The notes beneath the pieces are model-generated. The model searched no databases and was not told the DNA's origin. It saw only the letters and a list, made by a program, of their open reading frames with translations. Shown here piece by piece: positions 1 to 10,154 of a stretch of DNA of 64,000 nucleotides; position 1 is the stretch's first letter; each line of letters starts with the position of its first letter. This DNA comes from Phaeotremella fagi. Its lineage: Eukaryota; Basidiomycota; Tremellomycetes; Tremellales; Phaeotremellaceae. The position numbers and the translations under genes are program-made. Location of the stretch: NCBI GenBank assembly GCA_001599715.1, contig BCHU01000002.1, forward strand, positions 744,001-808,000, written 5' to 3'.

Positions 1-347
1 ATCATGAGTATCAATGTGGATCCATTACGAGCTCCATTTCACAGTTCATTTTTTTCGATCTCAGAAGGCAAAAAACGTGATAGCAGGATAAGAAGGCTGC
101 ATAATAGTGCACTGTGAATCTTTTCACGAGATCTCGTCCCTTTCATTCAGTAGTTCGTGGCCTTCGTCAAATCTTCTGAAAATCAAATTCCGACTATTGA
201 GTATCTTTGTGGGTAATAACAGGTCCTCACAGCTGGCAGCTCTTGCGATGATAGTCAATCTCTCCAAAAATCCATCGCCTCCGAAATACGTATAAAAAAT
301 TGTATAGACAGTAATACTTCAACAACCTTCCTCCACCACCCACTAAC
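1..347. other. Left-edge stretch without a recognised gene
   Basis: No open frame here resembles a known protein. The only sizeable frame (107-295, plus) begins at GTG and looks incidental. The right part is the 3' flank of the first family A gene, which ends at 348 on the minus strand. Confidence 0.5.
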
Positions 348-899
348 TCACATTCCCGAAGGTGTGTCTACTTTGGTAAAGCAATCATTTTCTTCGTTGT
401 AAGACATCATGTACTTTCCCTCTTTACCATAGACCAACCCAAATCCATAACTTGGATCAAATGGAATGATATGGGGTGAGTCAAGGCCATCTTCCCACAA
501 ATCGAGGGCCAAGAAACCAGCTTGTTCTGCTACGTTATCCATCTTTTCATCGGGGACCATTGAGAAAGCAAACCCATCAAGACTATCGTTAAACCCAGTA
601 ATTTCGCTAACATCGGCATACCATAGTGTTTGTACTGCTGCAGTTCTGTGCGCCGGATTTGAGGGTCTCCTAGATGGACATACGGTTTTGGTACTTTCAT
701 CTGCTCTTTGCATTTGTTCTTGAGTCAGCTTGCCGAAGCTATGCATAAATCGGTATCGTTCAATTTTGTTTTGAGTTGACACGAGAACCGTGTAAGGGAA
801 GATGTATCGGGTTTTGACAGAACTTGGTTCTTCTTGTACTGATGTCTCTTGTACCGAATTGACATCGGGACTACTTGAGGTTTGTTCGGTGTTGGACAT
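348..899 (-). CDS. Family A orphan protein, copy 1
   Basis: A 183-residue intronless protein of unknown function, first of four tandem paralogues all on the minus strand. It starts MSNTEQTSSS, like the MSN starts of the other copies. Shared landmarks are a basic-aromatic strand followed by PYTVLVST near residues 30-45, a Phe-rich DSLDGFAFSMVP segment near residue 105, a SYGFGLVYGKEGK block near residue 150, and a C-terminal FTKVDTPSG. There is no signal peptide or membrane segment. I recognise no domain. The conserved glycine and aromatic positions among otherwise diverged copies suggest a folded, selected protein rather than chance frames. An upstream element shared with copy 2 lies at 1049-1082. 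Confidence 0.72.
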   Translation of the reverse strand: MSNTEQTSSSPDVNSVQETSVQEEPSSVKTRYIFPYTVLVSTQNKIERYRFMHSFGKLTQEQMQRADESTKTVCPSRRPSNPAHRTAAVQTLWYADVSEITGFNDSLDGFAFSMVPDEKMDNVAEQAGFLALDLWEDGLDSPHIIPFDPSYGFGLVYGKEGKYMMSYNEENDCFTKVDTPSGM

Positions 900-1203
900 T
901 TTACTGAAAATAAAAACGAATGAGTTGAAATGATGAGAGACTTGAATTCCATGTTACATTTCAAGCACAGATTCAGACACAAAGTCGAGCAAAAGCACCA
1001 AAGGAAGGAAAGCCTTCTTCATCGAATGGAACTTGGAATTTATGCAGATTTCGGGCTAAAGAATTTTACCGAAGAACAAAGGCTAAATAAGCAAGTGGTA
1101 ATATGGACCCTTTGTGACAAAAACGGCCTTCCAACTCAAAAAATGCATCATCACAAATCAAGAATATCCCGCCACCAGTCTTCCAAGCCAAGTCTCCCTC
1201 TCT
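900..1203. other. Spacer between family A copies 1 and 2
   Basis: Promoter side of copy 1 and 3' flank of copy 2. It holds the repeated upstream element described at 1049-1082. A plus-strand frame (930-1340) crosses into copy 2 antisense and is not supported as a gene. Confidence 0.5.
1049..1082 (-). promoter_or_regulatory. Shared upstream element, copy 1
   Basis: The block TTTCGG (1049-1054), then AATTT, then CCGAAGAACAAAGG (1069-1082) lies about 150 bases upstream of the copy 1 start. A close match lies 145 bases upstream of copy 2. The outer parts TTCGG and CCGAA form an inverted repeat, as expected for a dimeric regulator's site. The regulatory role is inferred from conservation and position. 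Confidence 0.45.
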
Positions 1204-1764
1204 TCACCATAAATTTGACTCCCATGAAACTGTATCTACTTTTTGAAAAGATTTCGTATTATCGTCGTTTCTACCCGAATAGACCAATGTGTTCTTACCA
1301 CCAGGACCATAGACGACCCCGAATCCGTAGCTGGAATTGAAAGGTGGATTAATATTTGATGCACAACCACTTTCCCAAACGTTGTAGAAATAAGAAGCGG
1401 TATTTTCTGCTAACTCGTCGACCACCCAAAGAGGAACCGGATTGAAAGTGAACCCATCGAGTTCACTATTAAATTCGTAGAGCATACTGCATTCGGAATT
1501 CCACTCTATCTGTATCTGTTGTTTTGATTTTGTAGTCTCAAGATGTCGCCCAGGTTGAATTACCTTGCTGTAGATGTCGTTTTCTTGTTTGATTTGCGCT
1601 GGGTTCAATTCCTTCCCTTTTTCGATGTAAAAATGACAAAATGTTTTGGTCTTCATTCCATTGAAGGTCTTAACTACGACGGTGACAGGTAAAAAGTATC
1701 GTCTTATAGGCGATGTGTTGCTCTCAAGATCGAGCATGATGTTACTTTCTTCAATGTTGGACAT
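1204..1764 (-). CDS. Family A orphan protein, copy 2
   Basis: A 186-residue protein of unknown function starting MSNIEESNIM, second of the tandem array. It keeps all family landmarks: RRYFLPVTVVVKT near residue 22, ELDGFTFNPVP near residue 105, SYGFGVVYGPGGKNTLVY near residue 150, and a C-terminal FQKVDTVSW. It is intronless, like copy 1. It appears closer to copies 3 and 4 in the PVTVVVKT strand than copy 1 is. No signal peptide or transmembrane helix is visible, so it is probably cytosolic or nuclear. Function is unknown. Confidence 0.72.
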   Translation of the reverse strand: MSNIEESNIMLDLESNTSPIRRYFLPVTVVVKTFNGMKTKTFCHFYIEKGKELNPAQIKQENDIYSKVIQPGRHLETTKSKQQIQIEWNSECSMLYEFNSELDGFTFNPVPLWVVDELAENTASYFYNVWESGCASNINPPFNSSYGFGVVYGPGGKNTLVYSGRNDDNTKSFQKVDTVSWESNLW

Positions 1765-2269
1765 TTTGAGGAGAAGTGAAGAAGAAAAGACAACTCAGAT
1801 ATTATATGGGTCTTATATTGTCTATTAGGAGGTCATTACGTAGTTGACACGCATTGACAGCTAGAAGGAAGGCTTTTTCACTGAACGGAGCCTTGTCCTT
1901 TCTGGTGTTTTCGGACAAGAGGAATTTCCCGAAGACAAAGGGGAATGGAAATTTCACGAAGAACATCAGCCGTATGATCATTCTTTTTTGACAAGAGTGA
2001 GTATGGAAATCTGAGGATGCGCCAGTACAAATAAGAGCAACTATGGTGTTCTACTGTTTCCATGCTAGCTGTAACGTGGCACACCATCAATCGCCACATT
2101 GTCTTCTTACTTGGACATTATGCCCTGTGGAAATTTGGAAAAGACAAAGGAGAGAGAATTTGCATAGTAGAGGGAACTCGTTATATGATTTCTGTCGGAT
2201 ATTGGATATTCGATAATAGTAGAAGAAAGTTTTTCTGGATTGTGACCAGCAGCATATAGAGTACATAAA
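1765..2269. other. Spacer between family A copies 2 and 3
   Basis: Contains the upstream element of copy 2 (1909-1943) and, farther out, a partial second copy of its right half (AAAAGACAAAGG at 2139-2150, on a GGAAATTT background). No coding frame here is convincing. Confidence 0.5.
1909..1943 (-). promoter_or_regulatory. Shared upstream element, copy 2
   Basis: TTCGG at 1910-1914 and CCCGAAGACAAAGGGG at 1928-1943 match the element upstream of copy 1 in sequence, spacing and distance to the start codon (about 145 bases). Both retain the TTCGG...CCGAA inverted repeat. The surrounding promoters are otherwise diverged, which makes this a candidate binding site. Confidence 0.45.
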
Positions 2270-2866
2270 CTAAACCACTTCGCCGTTCCATCCCTCCATT
2301 CCAAACCACGAAGAGGTCTCTACTTTTGCGAAAGTGCTGTCTCCACTATCATAAACCATTGCATGTTTTCCCTCACTACCATAAATGACCCCAAATCCAA
2401 AGCTAGTATCACAATCTGGATCATTTGCCCTATCTTTTGCCCTTGCAAACTCATCCTTCCAGGTTGTATGCAATACAGAAGCGAAGTGTTTGGCGGCTTC
2501 TTCAACCCTCCCAGATGGAATCGGTCTGTAGGTGTATCCATCGAGAATATCGTCGAAATCGTACATACCGTTGTATCTTGTATGGAAAGCTGCTTGTGTG
2601 TCTTGCAAATCTTGAACTGTTCTGAATCTCTCTGTATATTGGACAGATGGAAGTTTTTGAATTGCTTCTTCCTCTGGCTGTAGTTGAGCTGGATCCAGGT
2701 CTGAAGCTCCGAATTCGAAAAATGAACAACACCGAGATATTGCGAGGTGGTGGCGTGTTTTAATCAGAGCTGTGACTGGCAGGAAGTGTCTGGATTTGGT
2801 AGACCCCTTATCAGATAGTGGGATGTCGATGTTGTTTTCAGTTGGAGTATCTCCCGTGTTGGACAT
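2270..2866 (-). CDS. Family A orphan protein, copy 3
   Basis: A 198-residue protein of unknown function. The open frame extends upstream to 2914, but that end is a GTG. I use the ATG at 2866 because it gives MSNTGDTPTE, matching the MSN start of the other copies. Landmarks: SRHFLPVTALIKT, ILDGYTYRPIP, SFGFGVIYGSEGKHAMVY, and FAKVETSSW near the C-terminus. It is slightly longer than its sisters because of an Asp/Ala/Lys-rich insert before the SFGFG block. No introns, signal peptide or membrane helix. Confidence 0.72.
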   Translation of the reverse strand: MSNTGDTPTENNIDIPLSDKGSTKSRHFLPVTALIKTRHHLAISRCCSFFEFGASDLDPAQLQPEEEAIQKLPSVQYTERFRTVQDLQDTQAAFHTRYNGMYDFDDILDGYTYRPIPSGRVEEAAKHFASVLHTTWKDEFARAKDRANDPDCDTSFGFGVIYGSEGKHAMVYDSGDSTFAKVETSSWFGMEGWNGEVV

Positions 2867-3315
2867 TTTTCTGTTTTGTAATAAAACCAAATTGAAATAG
2901 AATATCAACTTCACCTTCTACTACACTCATCCAAGTCGGAAAATCAATAGATTGAAAGGACGGTGACATAAGCCTTCTCCAACGTACAATCGCCCACAAA
3001 TGACGACTGATTTGACGCTGTCAACAGTATTTGCTCAGCTCGTTGCAGACTTCCATGGTAATCACGATACTGTATGGTGGTAGACATACCGTGCGCCTGA
3101 ATCAATACCTTCCAAGTGTTTGGTCTAAGTTACATTATGTAGACTGTTCCACTTGAAGGACATATACTGTATGATCTCGACTAGAAACTGAGGAAAATGC
3201 TATTGCGTACAGGTTAAGAGATAATTCTGCTTCTCAGAAGGCAAGGCTTGGTCTCGAAGGATCAATGAATACATCATAACTCAACAGGCGCAATACAGGG
3301 AACCACTTCCACCTT
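2867..3315. other. Spacer between family A copies 3 and 4
   Basis: Promoter side of copy 3. I did not find the full upstream element of copies 1 and 2 here, only an isolated AAGCCTTCT near 2970. No gene is seen. Confidence 0.45.
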
Positions 3316-3885
3316 TCATCTCAAAGTGGACAACCATGAACTTGTTTCTACTATTTGGAAGGTTTTGTTGGTGACCCCATTTCCACTCTCCCAGACCATG
3401 GTGTTTTTACCATCACTACCATAGATAACTCCAAACTCATCGCTAGAATTATGTTCCAGAACCTCTACGAGTGAGCGAAGCTTACCAGCTTCCCAGGTAG
3501 TATGTAAGCTACCAGCAGCGCGTACAGCGTGTTTAACGAGCTCTACAGTAGGAACTGGTGTGTAGAGAAACCCATTAGAAGTATTGTTGTATTTGTAGAG
3601 TGAGTTGCATTCGCGATACCATCTCGTCTGTGCCTCTTGATTCCTCTCGTGATAAACCTTTGTCTCAGGTGCAATTGCTTTGGAAAAGATTTCGGAATCT
3701 TGTTGCTTTTGAGTTTCGTTCAAGTCTACATCTCCATCACAGAAGCCCATACAATAGGCGAAGTATTTGATTTTATCGGCAGTTTTGACTACTACCGTGA
3801 CGGGGACGACAAATAGAGTTTTGATTGATGCATCGTCTTGCATGTGGTCGAGTTCGGAACTTGTATTTTCTGCAATGTTTGACAT
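3316..3885 (-). CDS. Family A orphan protein, copy 4
   Basis: A 189-residue protein of unknown function and the last copy of the array. The frame is open to an ATG at 3936, but the start at 3885 (MSNIAENTSS) aligns with the other three copies; the extra 17 residues would be hydrophobic and are probably 5' UTR. Landmarks: FVVPVTVVVKT, TSNGFLYTPVP, DEFGVIYGSDGKNTMVW and FQIVETSSW. If the longer form were used it would add a possible signal sequence to this copy only, so the true start is worth checking. Confidence 0.7.
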   Translation of the reverse strand: MSNIAENTSSELDHMQDDASIKTLFVVPVTVVVKTADKIKYFAYCMGFCDGDVDLNETQKQQDSEIFSKAIAPETKVYHERNQEAQTRWYRECNSLYKYNNTSNGFLYTPVPTVELVKHAVRAAGSLHTTWEAGKLRSLVEVLEHNSSDEFGVIYGSDGKNTMVWESGNGVTNKTFQIVETSSWLSTLR

Positions 3886-3978
3886 TTTATGAAAAAGTAT
3901 AAGGGAAAAAACAATTAGAATTGATGGAACTCTCATAACTTATCTGGCATAAATGAAAGTCAGAAGGAAGGCGTCTAT

Positions 3979-3990
3979 GACAAAGGGGAA
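3979..3990 (-). promoter_or_regulatory. Partial copy of the family A upstream element
   Basis: GACAAAGGGGAA lies about 95 bases upstream of copy 4 and matches the right half of the element at 1909-1943. A GAAGGAAGGC block just beside it (3962-3972) also occurs near copy 2's element. The TTCGG half is missing. Confidence 0.3.
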
Positions 3991-4148
3991 GAGTAAAGAT
4001 CAAAACGCCACACACGAAGTGCCACGGGAATAAGTGTAACACCGTGGGAAAACGCGAGTGTGGTTTGTTGATGTGCTGTCGTGGGAAAGCTTTGCATTCT
4101 TCCTCCACCACCAGAGTCCACAATAACAACCACAACAACAGTAATACT

Positions 4149-7100
4149 ATGGGAGATGCTCAAGATACAACAGCTACTGCTGATGCTATAGCTGCTTCTA
4201 CATCCACTGCTACTCCATTAGATCTACTCATTAATGCTATTTCAAACACAGGCGGCTATCAATTTCATCACAATCTGGGAATAGACGTCGATGTTCATGA
4301 TTTAGATCTAGGGATTCATGGCGATAATGTCGAACTATCTCCCGACGATATCGAAGGGTCTCACAGTGTAAACATGCAGAATCCAACATCTACAGCTACG
4401 CCATTTGAAGAGCTCATGTATCAAGGTGAAACATTGGACCACGACGAAGGTATTGATGGTCTACTAGCTGCAAGTCGGTTAGTAGGTCGTGACGGCTCTG
4501 TATGTCACTCCTAACCAAAGAAGGATTGGTCTAACAGTTTCAACTTTAGACCAGACCCAAAAAACGACGTCGAAATGAGTCGCTTTCACCAAGACACGCA
4601 AAAATCGCTAAGACAGTTACAGAGCATGTTGTAAATTCCTCGCAAAGGATACTATCAGGAGGATCATCGAGTGCAAGTCTCACTAAATGGGATAGCAACG
4701 CGCCATCGACCTTTTCTACCGTTGAAGTCTGGCATGGATCTACTGCTCAAAAGAGTTATGGAAAAGAGAAGCGGTAGGTCTATAAGTTCGTATCGCAGAA
4801 CCATTCTCACAACTTGTAGACTCTTGAATCCTCCCCCCATACTTCGCGTCAAAGGTCCACTTCTCCCCTTCCTTACCAGTGCAACCCTCTCCGTGGTCTC
4901 CACCTCACTCTCTTCGACTCCTCTACAACTCACTTCGCAGACGCATCACATTCCAATGGTACCGTCAGAACCGCCGGTCATGACGCCAAACCTCCTGGGG
5001 AAAAGCAAGAAAGCCGCCAAAGACGAACAACGACGTAAGCTCCGTGAGGCAGCTAGTAAATCTGGATATGGCGCTCAACTGGCCAGTGAGAGACGAAAGT
5101 TCCAAGCAAAAGAACGTTCGAGGTTGGGTGAAGGTCTTTCTTTTAATGGACTATTTATTGGTGAAGAATCGGAGAAAGGCAAGGGGAAAGATAAAAACAA
5201 GGAATACAAACTACAGTTGACTCTTGAGCAGCCTGGAAGCGAATGGACCGAGGTCAACGACACAGATATTATCAACGACCAAAGTGACATTGGGATGGTA
5301 TCTGAGCTCGATATGGATCCATCCAACAACTCAGAAGGGGCTTTTGCAGCTGTGTTGAATCCAGAAGTCGAGGTCGATGAGACAACGTCTACAATAGTCA
5401 CTCACCTTAACGCCGTCTCGAATAACAAGATCGATAATGTTCCAGCAATCGATTCGACCTTCGACATGATAAATCCCCCGCTTCCTACAGCATCGACATC
5501 AAAGCCTTGGGTAACTCTGACCTCGTCACCAGTATCCATCATCTCTAAACCGTCGCAAAAGACAGTAAAGACCAGATCACTCAACAACTGCATCTCAGAA
5601 GACAGCTCTTTTGGATTATGGGTACGAGTCAACGGTCAGACAGTCCGAACCAAATACATGTCAATGGAAAAGAGTATCAGCGAGGATCAATCGACCCCAG
5701 TCCTAGTTGCAAAAACTGGTAAATGGACACCTCTTCATCTTCAGATCATCAATCGAGCCACGCCACCAGTTTCAGATGAGAAACATAATCGGACCAAATT
5801 CAAACTAGACGAAGATCATGATAACAGCATGATAACGTATGGTTCTATTGTTGTTCTGATTGATCGACAAACAGGTGTCAGATCAGATCCCATGAAGATT
5901 GTCCGTGTCGACAAGAATGAGGTCACAGTCGGTGCCGATACTGGTAACCCCGTTACTGATTTGCAACGGGTCGGTTTCGTTCGTATGGAGAACGGCGAGG
6001 AAGATTTGAGAGGGGGTGGTCGTTGGTATCTATCAGCTCCTGGTGCAACTATTGGGGCAGGGGAGATGAAAACGACAAGGTCGAAACAACCAATACGAAC
6101 TCTACAAACCGAGTCGAAGATCACATCGATACCCCCAGAGACGCTTGAGAATTTCGATTTTGAACAAGTAGTTCAGGATGCGGATCCTCAGTCGAATGAA
6201 GCTACCCCAGTTGAGAAGAAAAAGTATTTTAGGAAAACAAAAAGAAATGCGTTAGCCCTTGCTGCTATCGCTCAGGACGAGGAAGGGAGTCTTCAAGCTG
6301 CCTTGAGCTGGGCGAGGGCAAGTCGTAGAGAGACGAACACTGATAGTGACGAGTCTTCTGAGACTTTGGAGATCGTGGACGACTGGATGTGCTGGGTAAT
6401 TGGAAGTGTTTGTGAGTTTTGGGTAATCCAAATTGGCAGTGTTAACCTTCAATCAGCTTGTTTCACATACAGCTTTTTCGATGCTATCAACGGTTTTGGC
6501 AAAGTTCCCACTACAGTCATAGATCCCGTACCACGAGTACTGATCGAGCCAATCTTTCACTCGACATCAAACGCCCTGGACCTGACATTATCCGACTTCC
6601 TTACCGATGAACATGGGGTTATACCTTTCGATATCTATCTTGGTCCCATCGGTCCTTTAGGTGTGACCACATGGAGATCTACAGCTTTATCCGGATCTCA
6701 TCAACGTTACGGCTCGTCGGATATGTCTCTCGCATTGGCTCGACCCTATGGACGAGAATCATCAACTGAACTTGAAGAATCCGATAGTAGAGTTCTGAGT
6801 TCTTTCCCAGAATCAATACCGCACGTTATTCTGCGTATCCAAATGCCAAATCCAGAAGATATCATACGGACCATGCAAACCTGCGTTACTGCTGCCAGAG
6901 CCACAGCTGTTGATCAGCTCGTACCGATGGAAGCAACCAGCTCTGGAAATGATGAACCGGAAAACAACTTACTGAATACAGATTTATCGACTCAATTTCC
7001 TTGGTCGTCCGAATCGTTCGATCATTCTGATCTATCAAACACCACCACTCATCTCACTCCCGGTGAATTAACGATACAAGAGGCACTTCGAAATGCTTCG

Positions 7101-7590
7101 ACTTCAACTCATGTTCACGATTTAGCTGAAGCTTTGCAACATTCGAGGTCCGACTTCAGTTCTACTTTCCGATTAGAAGATTCACTACCTCATCTCAACG
7201 AATCTCACGAAATGGGTGACCCGATCTCTTCTAATACAGTCCCTGATGTGGATATCAGTGAGAACTCTGGATTCTTCTTGGCGGTTGATGAAGAAAGTTT
7301 AGGGAATGTTGATGCCCTTGATACGTCGATTGTGGATGTTGATCTTCCCCCGACGTTGGGATTGACAATCCCGTCGACATCGAACGAGATGTCATCGGAT
7401 ATGGTTCCACTACCACTTTTACTTGTAAGAAGAATTGATGGTGTGGGATTCAGTATTGGTAGAAGTGTTGTTGCAGAGCGTTTGGGTGATGAGCAAGGTT
7501 TGGAGAGTAGTTCTGCTCGTTGGGGTAAGTCTATTCATATCTTAGATTTGTATTTCTCTAACAGACATGCTCAGGTCTAAGGGTCGTTGA
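4149..7590 (+). CDS. CSL-family (CBF1/Su(H)/LAG-1) DNA-binding transcription factor
   Basis: A 1,086-residue factor in five exons: 4149-4499, 4550-4773, 4820-6411, 6457-7524, 7565-7590 (spliced length divisible by three). A basic PKKRRR stretch opens exon 2. The first two exon joins rebuild the CSL signature AQKSYGKEKR followed by NPPP, the start of the Rel-homology-N DNA-binding part. ISKPSQKT and LWVRVNGQTVRTKYMSME then match the core and beta-trefoil entry, and the YGSIVVLIDRQTG...IVRVDK block is the beta-trefoil. DDWMCWVIGSVSCFTYSFFD leads into the C-terminal Rel/TIG domain. Long disordered inserts, as in fungal Cbf11/Cbf12, separate the domains. Fungal CSL proteins bind GTGRGAA-like sites and regulate cell-cycle and adhesion genes (family knowledge); targets here are unknown. 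Confidence 0.88.
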
Positions 7591-7633
7591 GACTTATTGA
7601 GAGTGGTGTAATGCATACAGTAAATATCACAAA

Positions 7634-9370
7634 CTACGTCGACAATTTCTCCATCTTGTCAACGACTTGTTTGACTGGATGTCCCATTTGAGGTAAGATG
7701 ACATTGACGTCGGAAGCGAAACGTTCCTCGGTGAAGAAGTAAGGTGAAGGCAGACCAGCTTTTGAGAGGACTTCCAATCCAGCTTCTGAAGTTGCGTCAG
7801 AGAGGACTAGTTGACTGAGGGCGTTGGCACATCCAAATATACGACTAAGAGTATGTCAGTTGGAAGTAGTGAGTGACGATGATGATAGCATACCACATCC
7901 CGTGTCCGTGGAATCCTGCCATTACGTATAATCCTTCGGGTTTTGTGGGATGTTGACCAACCCAAGGATATCTATCTGAAGAGTATCCCATGACTGAAGA
8001 CTAGGTTAGATTAAGTTGACCGAGTACAGTGCGTAAAGAGTTTGACTTACTACCAGTCCAAACTTTGTCTACGTTCGAGGTAGGATGTGGCCAATTGACG
8101 AAATGTTTTGGCATGTATCCTGAGAAGTGTTCATATGCTCCAGGTCTTGAAAATCAAGTCAGCCCTGATCCGCTGCAAAGACCAGAAGAACTCACAGAGG
8201 TGTAGAATCGTCAACCTGCCCATACCAGTTACTCAAATCCCCCAAATAACCATCTTTAGCACCACCAAGAATCATCTCTTTTCTACCTTCCTGTCTACTA
8301 ATCATATATTCACCTCTCCCACCACCGAATTTCAACGCGAAAGAAGTGAAAAGTTGTCTGAAAACTTTCGTTGAAGGTGTATTAGGTAATTGTGGAGTTG
8401 CAGGTAATAACGATGAACAAGTTCCTTTAACTGGGATAACTTTATTCGAGAATTCTGGTAATAAGCTAGATGTGTAACCGTTGGTGGCGATGATGACTTT
8501 TTTGGTGTTGATATCTCCACGTTTCGTTTTTACGACATGTTGAAGATCGGATTTTGATTCTATCGACAGAACCGGGGTGGTGGTTTGAAGATTGAAACTG
8601 CCTCCAGCTTCTTTGGTCATTTCGAAACAACGTTCCAATAAACCAGTAGCCAATTTATATGGCCAAATACTTCCAACTCGATATGTACAACCCCAAAGAC
8701 CACCTTTAACACCAGAGACACGTTGCAGTTCCTCCAAGTCATCTAGTTCACGAAACTTCTTCATGTCTTCAGGCCAATCGTTCTTTCTTTCGTGATAGCA
8801 TTCTTTAGCAAGTTTAGCCATTGGTTCTTCCATGCACACATCAAAGGCTGAGGTGACGTGGAAAGAACATTTGATGGGTTCTTTCTCGAGGAAATCGATG
8901 AAATGCTGGATATGGTCTGTCTCGAATGTTGTCAATTCGTTGGCGAGTTTGGCTCCGAATTTTGCTTTTCTCGTTTTGTCTGGTTTAGGTTTTAGCTGGT
9001 TGAACCTTGATGTGTTGAATGGACTTACATGAAGTATAAGGCTATGATTGATCGTCGTAAGTAACTGAGACCAATGCATCACAACACCACTCACATCCGT
9101 TTTAACCTGTCCACCATTCCTTGCTGAAGCTCCACTACAGACCTCTCTAGCTTCCAGCATGACAACCTTTAAATCGGGTCTCTCTTTCAAGATGTCATAA
9201 GCTAAAAATGATCCAGATAATCCAGATCCGATGATGACAATGTCGACATTGTCAGGTAGATCCTCAGTGGTTCTATGTGAGTTAAGACGAGATCTTTCTG
9301 ATAACCAGAATGGCTCTGTTGAATTTGCGACTGGTAATCCAGCTGGTTGGAGGTCGTATGGATAGCTCAT
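7634..9370 (-). CDS. FAD-dependent amine/amino-acid oxidoreductase (DAO family)
   Basis: A 493-residue flavoprotein in five exons (9370-9095, 8995-8196, 8145-8051, 7993-7894, 7844-7634; sums to a multiple of three). VDIVIIGSGLSGSFLAYDIL is the GxGxxG FAD-binding Rossmann motif near residue 45, with a following MLEARE acidic strand end. SGASARNGGQ is the typical active-site loop. VIIATNGYTS and IPVKGTCS are mid-domain family motifs, and the spliced C-terminus gives WTGIMGYSSD and GLYVMAGFHGHGM, the second FAD contact. This matches the D-amino-acid oxidase/glutamylputrescine-oxidase-like clan, which oxidises C-N bonds. The substrate cannot be read from sequence. It ends without an obvious peroxisomal SKL. 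It is divergent from the UNC93-like transporter. Confidence 0.85.
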
Positions 9371-10154
9371 ACTGGGATAGTGAATTTGATTATTGATCGT
9401 TGATCTAGAATGGTACTAACTCGAATGAGTCTGATTAATCCATCGCCCACAACTTCTCTCTCTTTTAACCAATCAGATTTCTTAATCCCGGAATTGACCG
9501 AGATGATAAGGAAGAGATAGGAGATTGATGCCGCCCGTGTCGAATCGTAGCGCCGCATAATCTTTGAAATTCGAGCTCAGATTTGTATTTAGTTTCTGAC
9601 TCAAGTTATGCATTGTTTTGTTCCAGGCTAGCCCTCAGCAATGCAAATATAAGTCACCATTTTGGTAAAAATCAGTACTGAGCTTCGAAGAAACTATACA
9701 ATAGCTGGAAATTGTCCTGTTAAGATTACAGCTGCCAAAATATAACTGACTGATTGACTTGCATATCAATTTGACAATGTTCTTCTGGCGACGGTTTGTA
9801 GTCGATGCTTAAAGTCTTGGCGAAATACTCTAGTAACAAACTCATCGCAGCAACTTCAAAATCAAGCCACGATCCAATGGGATCCGTCCGGGCATTTTTT
9901 TAACGTAAGTTAATTAATATGTAGGATTCCCAGTGATAAGGTATCTTGACGGGCTGAAAGAAATTACCGACGCATAAAGCAAAAACTTTAAAAAATCCAG
10001 ATGCGTGGATCTGATTGATCCACCACCTTTATTTATGTAGCCGACGGAATCTGGGCCCACGTCTACGACAACGAAGATATATATAAGTTGAAGCTATCTA
10101 ACACGATTACCTTCTTATTACTATTCACCGTTACCGTTAATCGACTGAATAAAA
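9371..10154. promoter_or_regulatory. Divergent intergenic region, oxidoreductase / UNC93-like transporter
   Basis: 784 bases between two start codons pointing away from each other. AT-rich stretches include TTAATTAATAT near 9909 and ATATATATAAG near 10078, the latter 75 bases before the transporter ATG and a plausible TATA-type element. No coding signal is seen. Confidence 0.4.

Noticed and set aside
930..1340. 136-codon plus-strand frame between family A copies 1 and 2
   Set aside because: It overlaps copy 2 in antisense, shares no motif with any family here, and its length is explained by the coding constraint of the opposite strand.
2867..2914. N-terminal extension of family A copy 3
   Set aside because: The upstream end of the frame is a GTG, and the MSN start at 2866 aligns with all sister copies.
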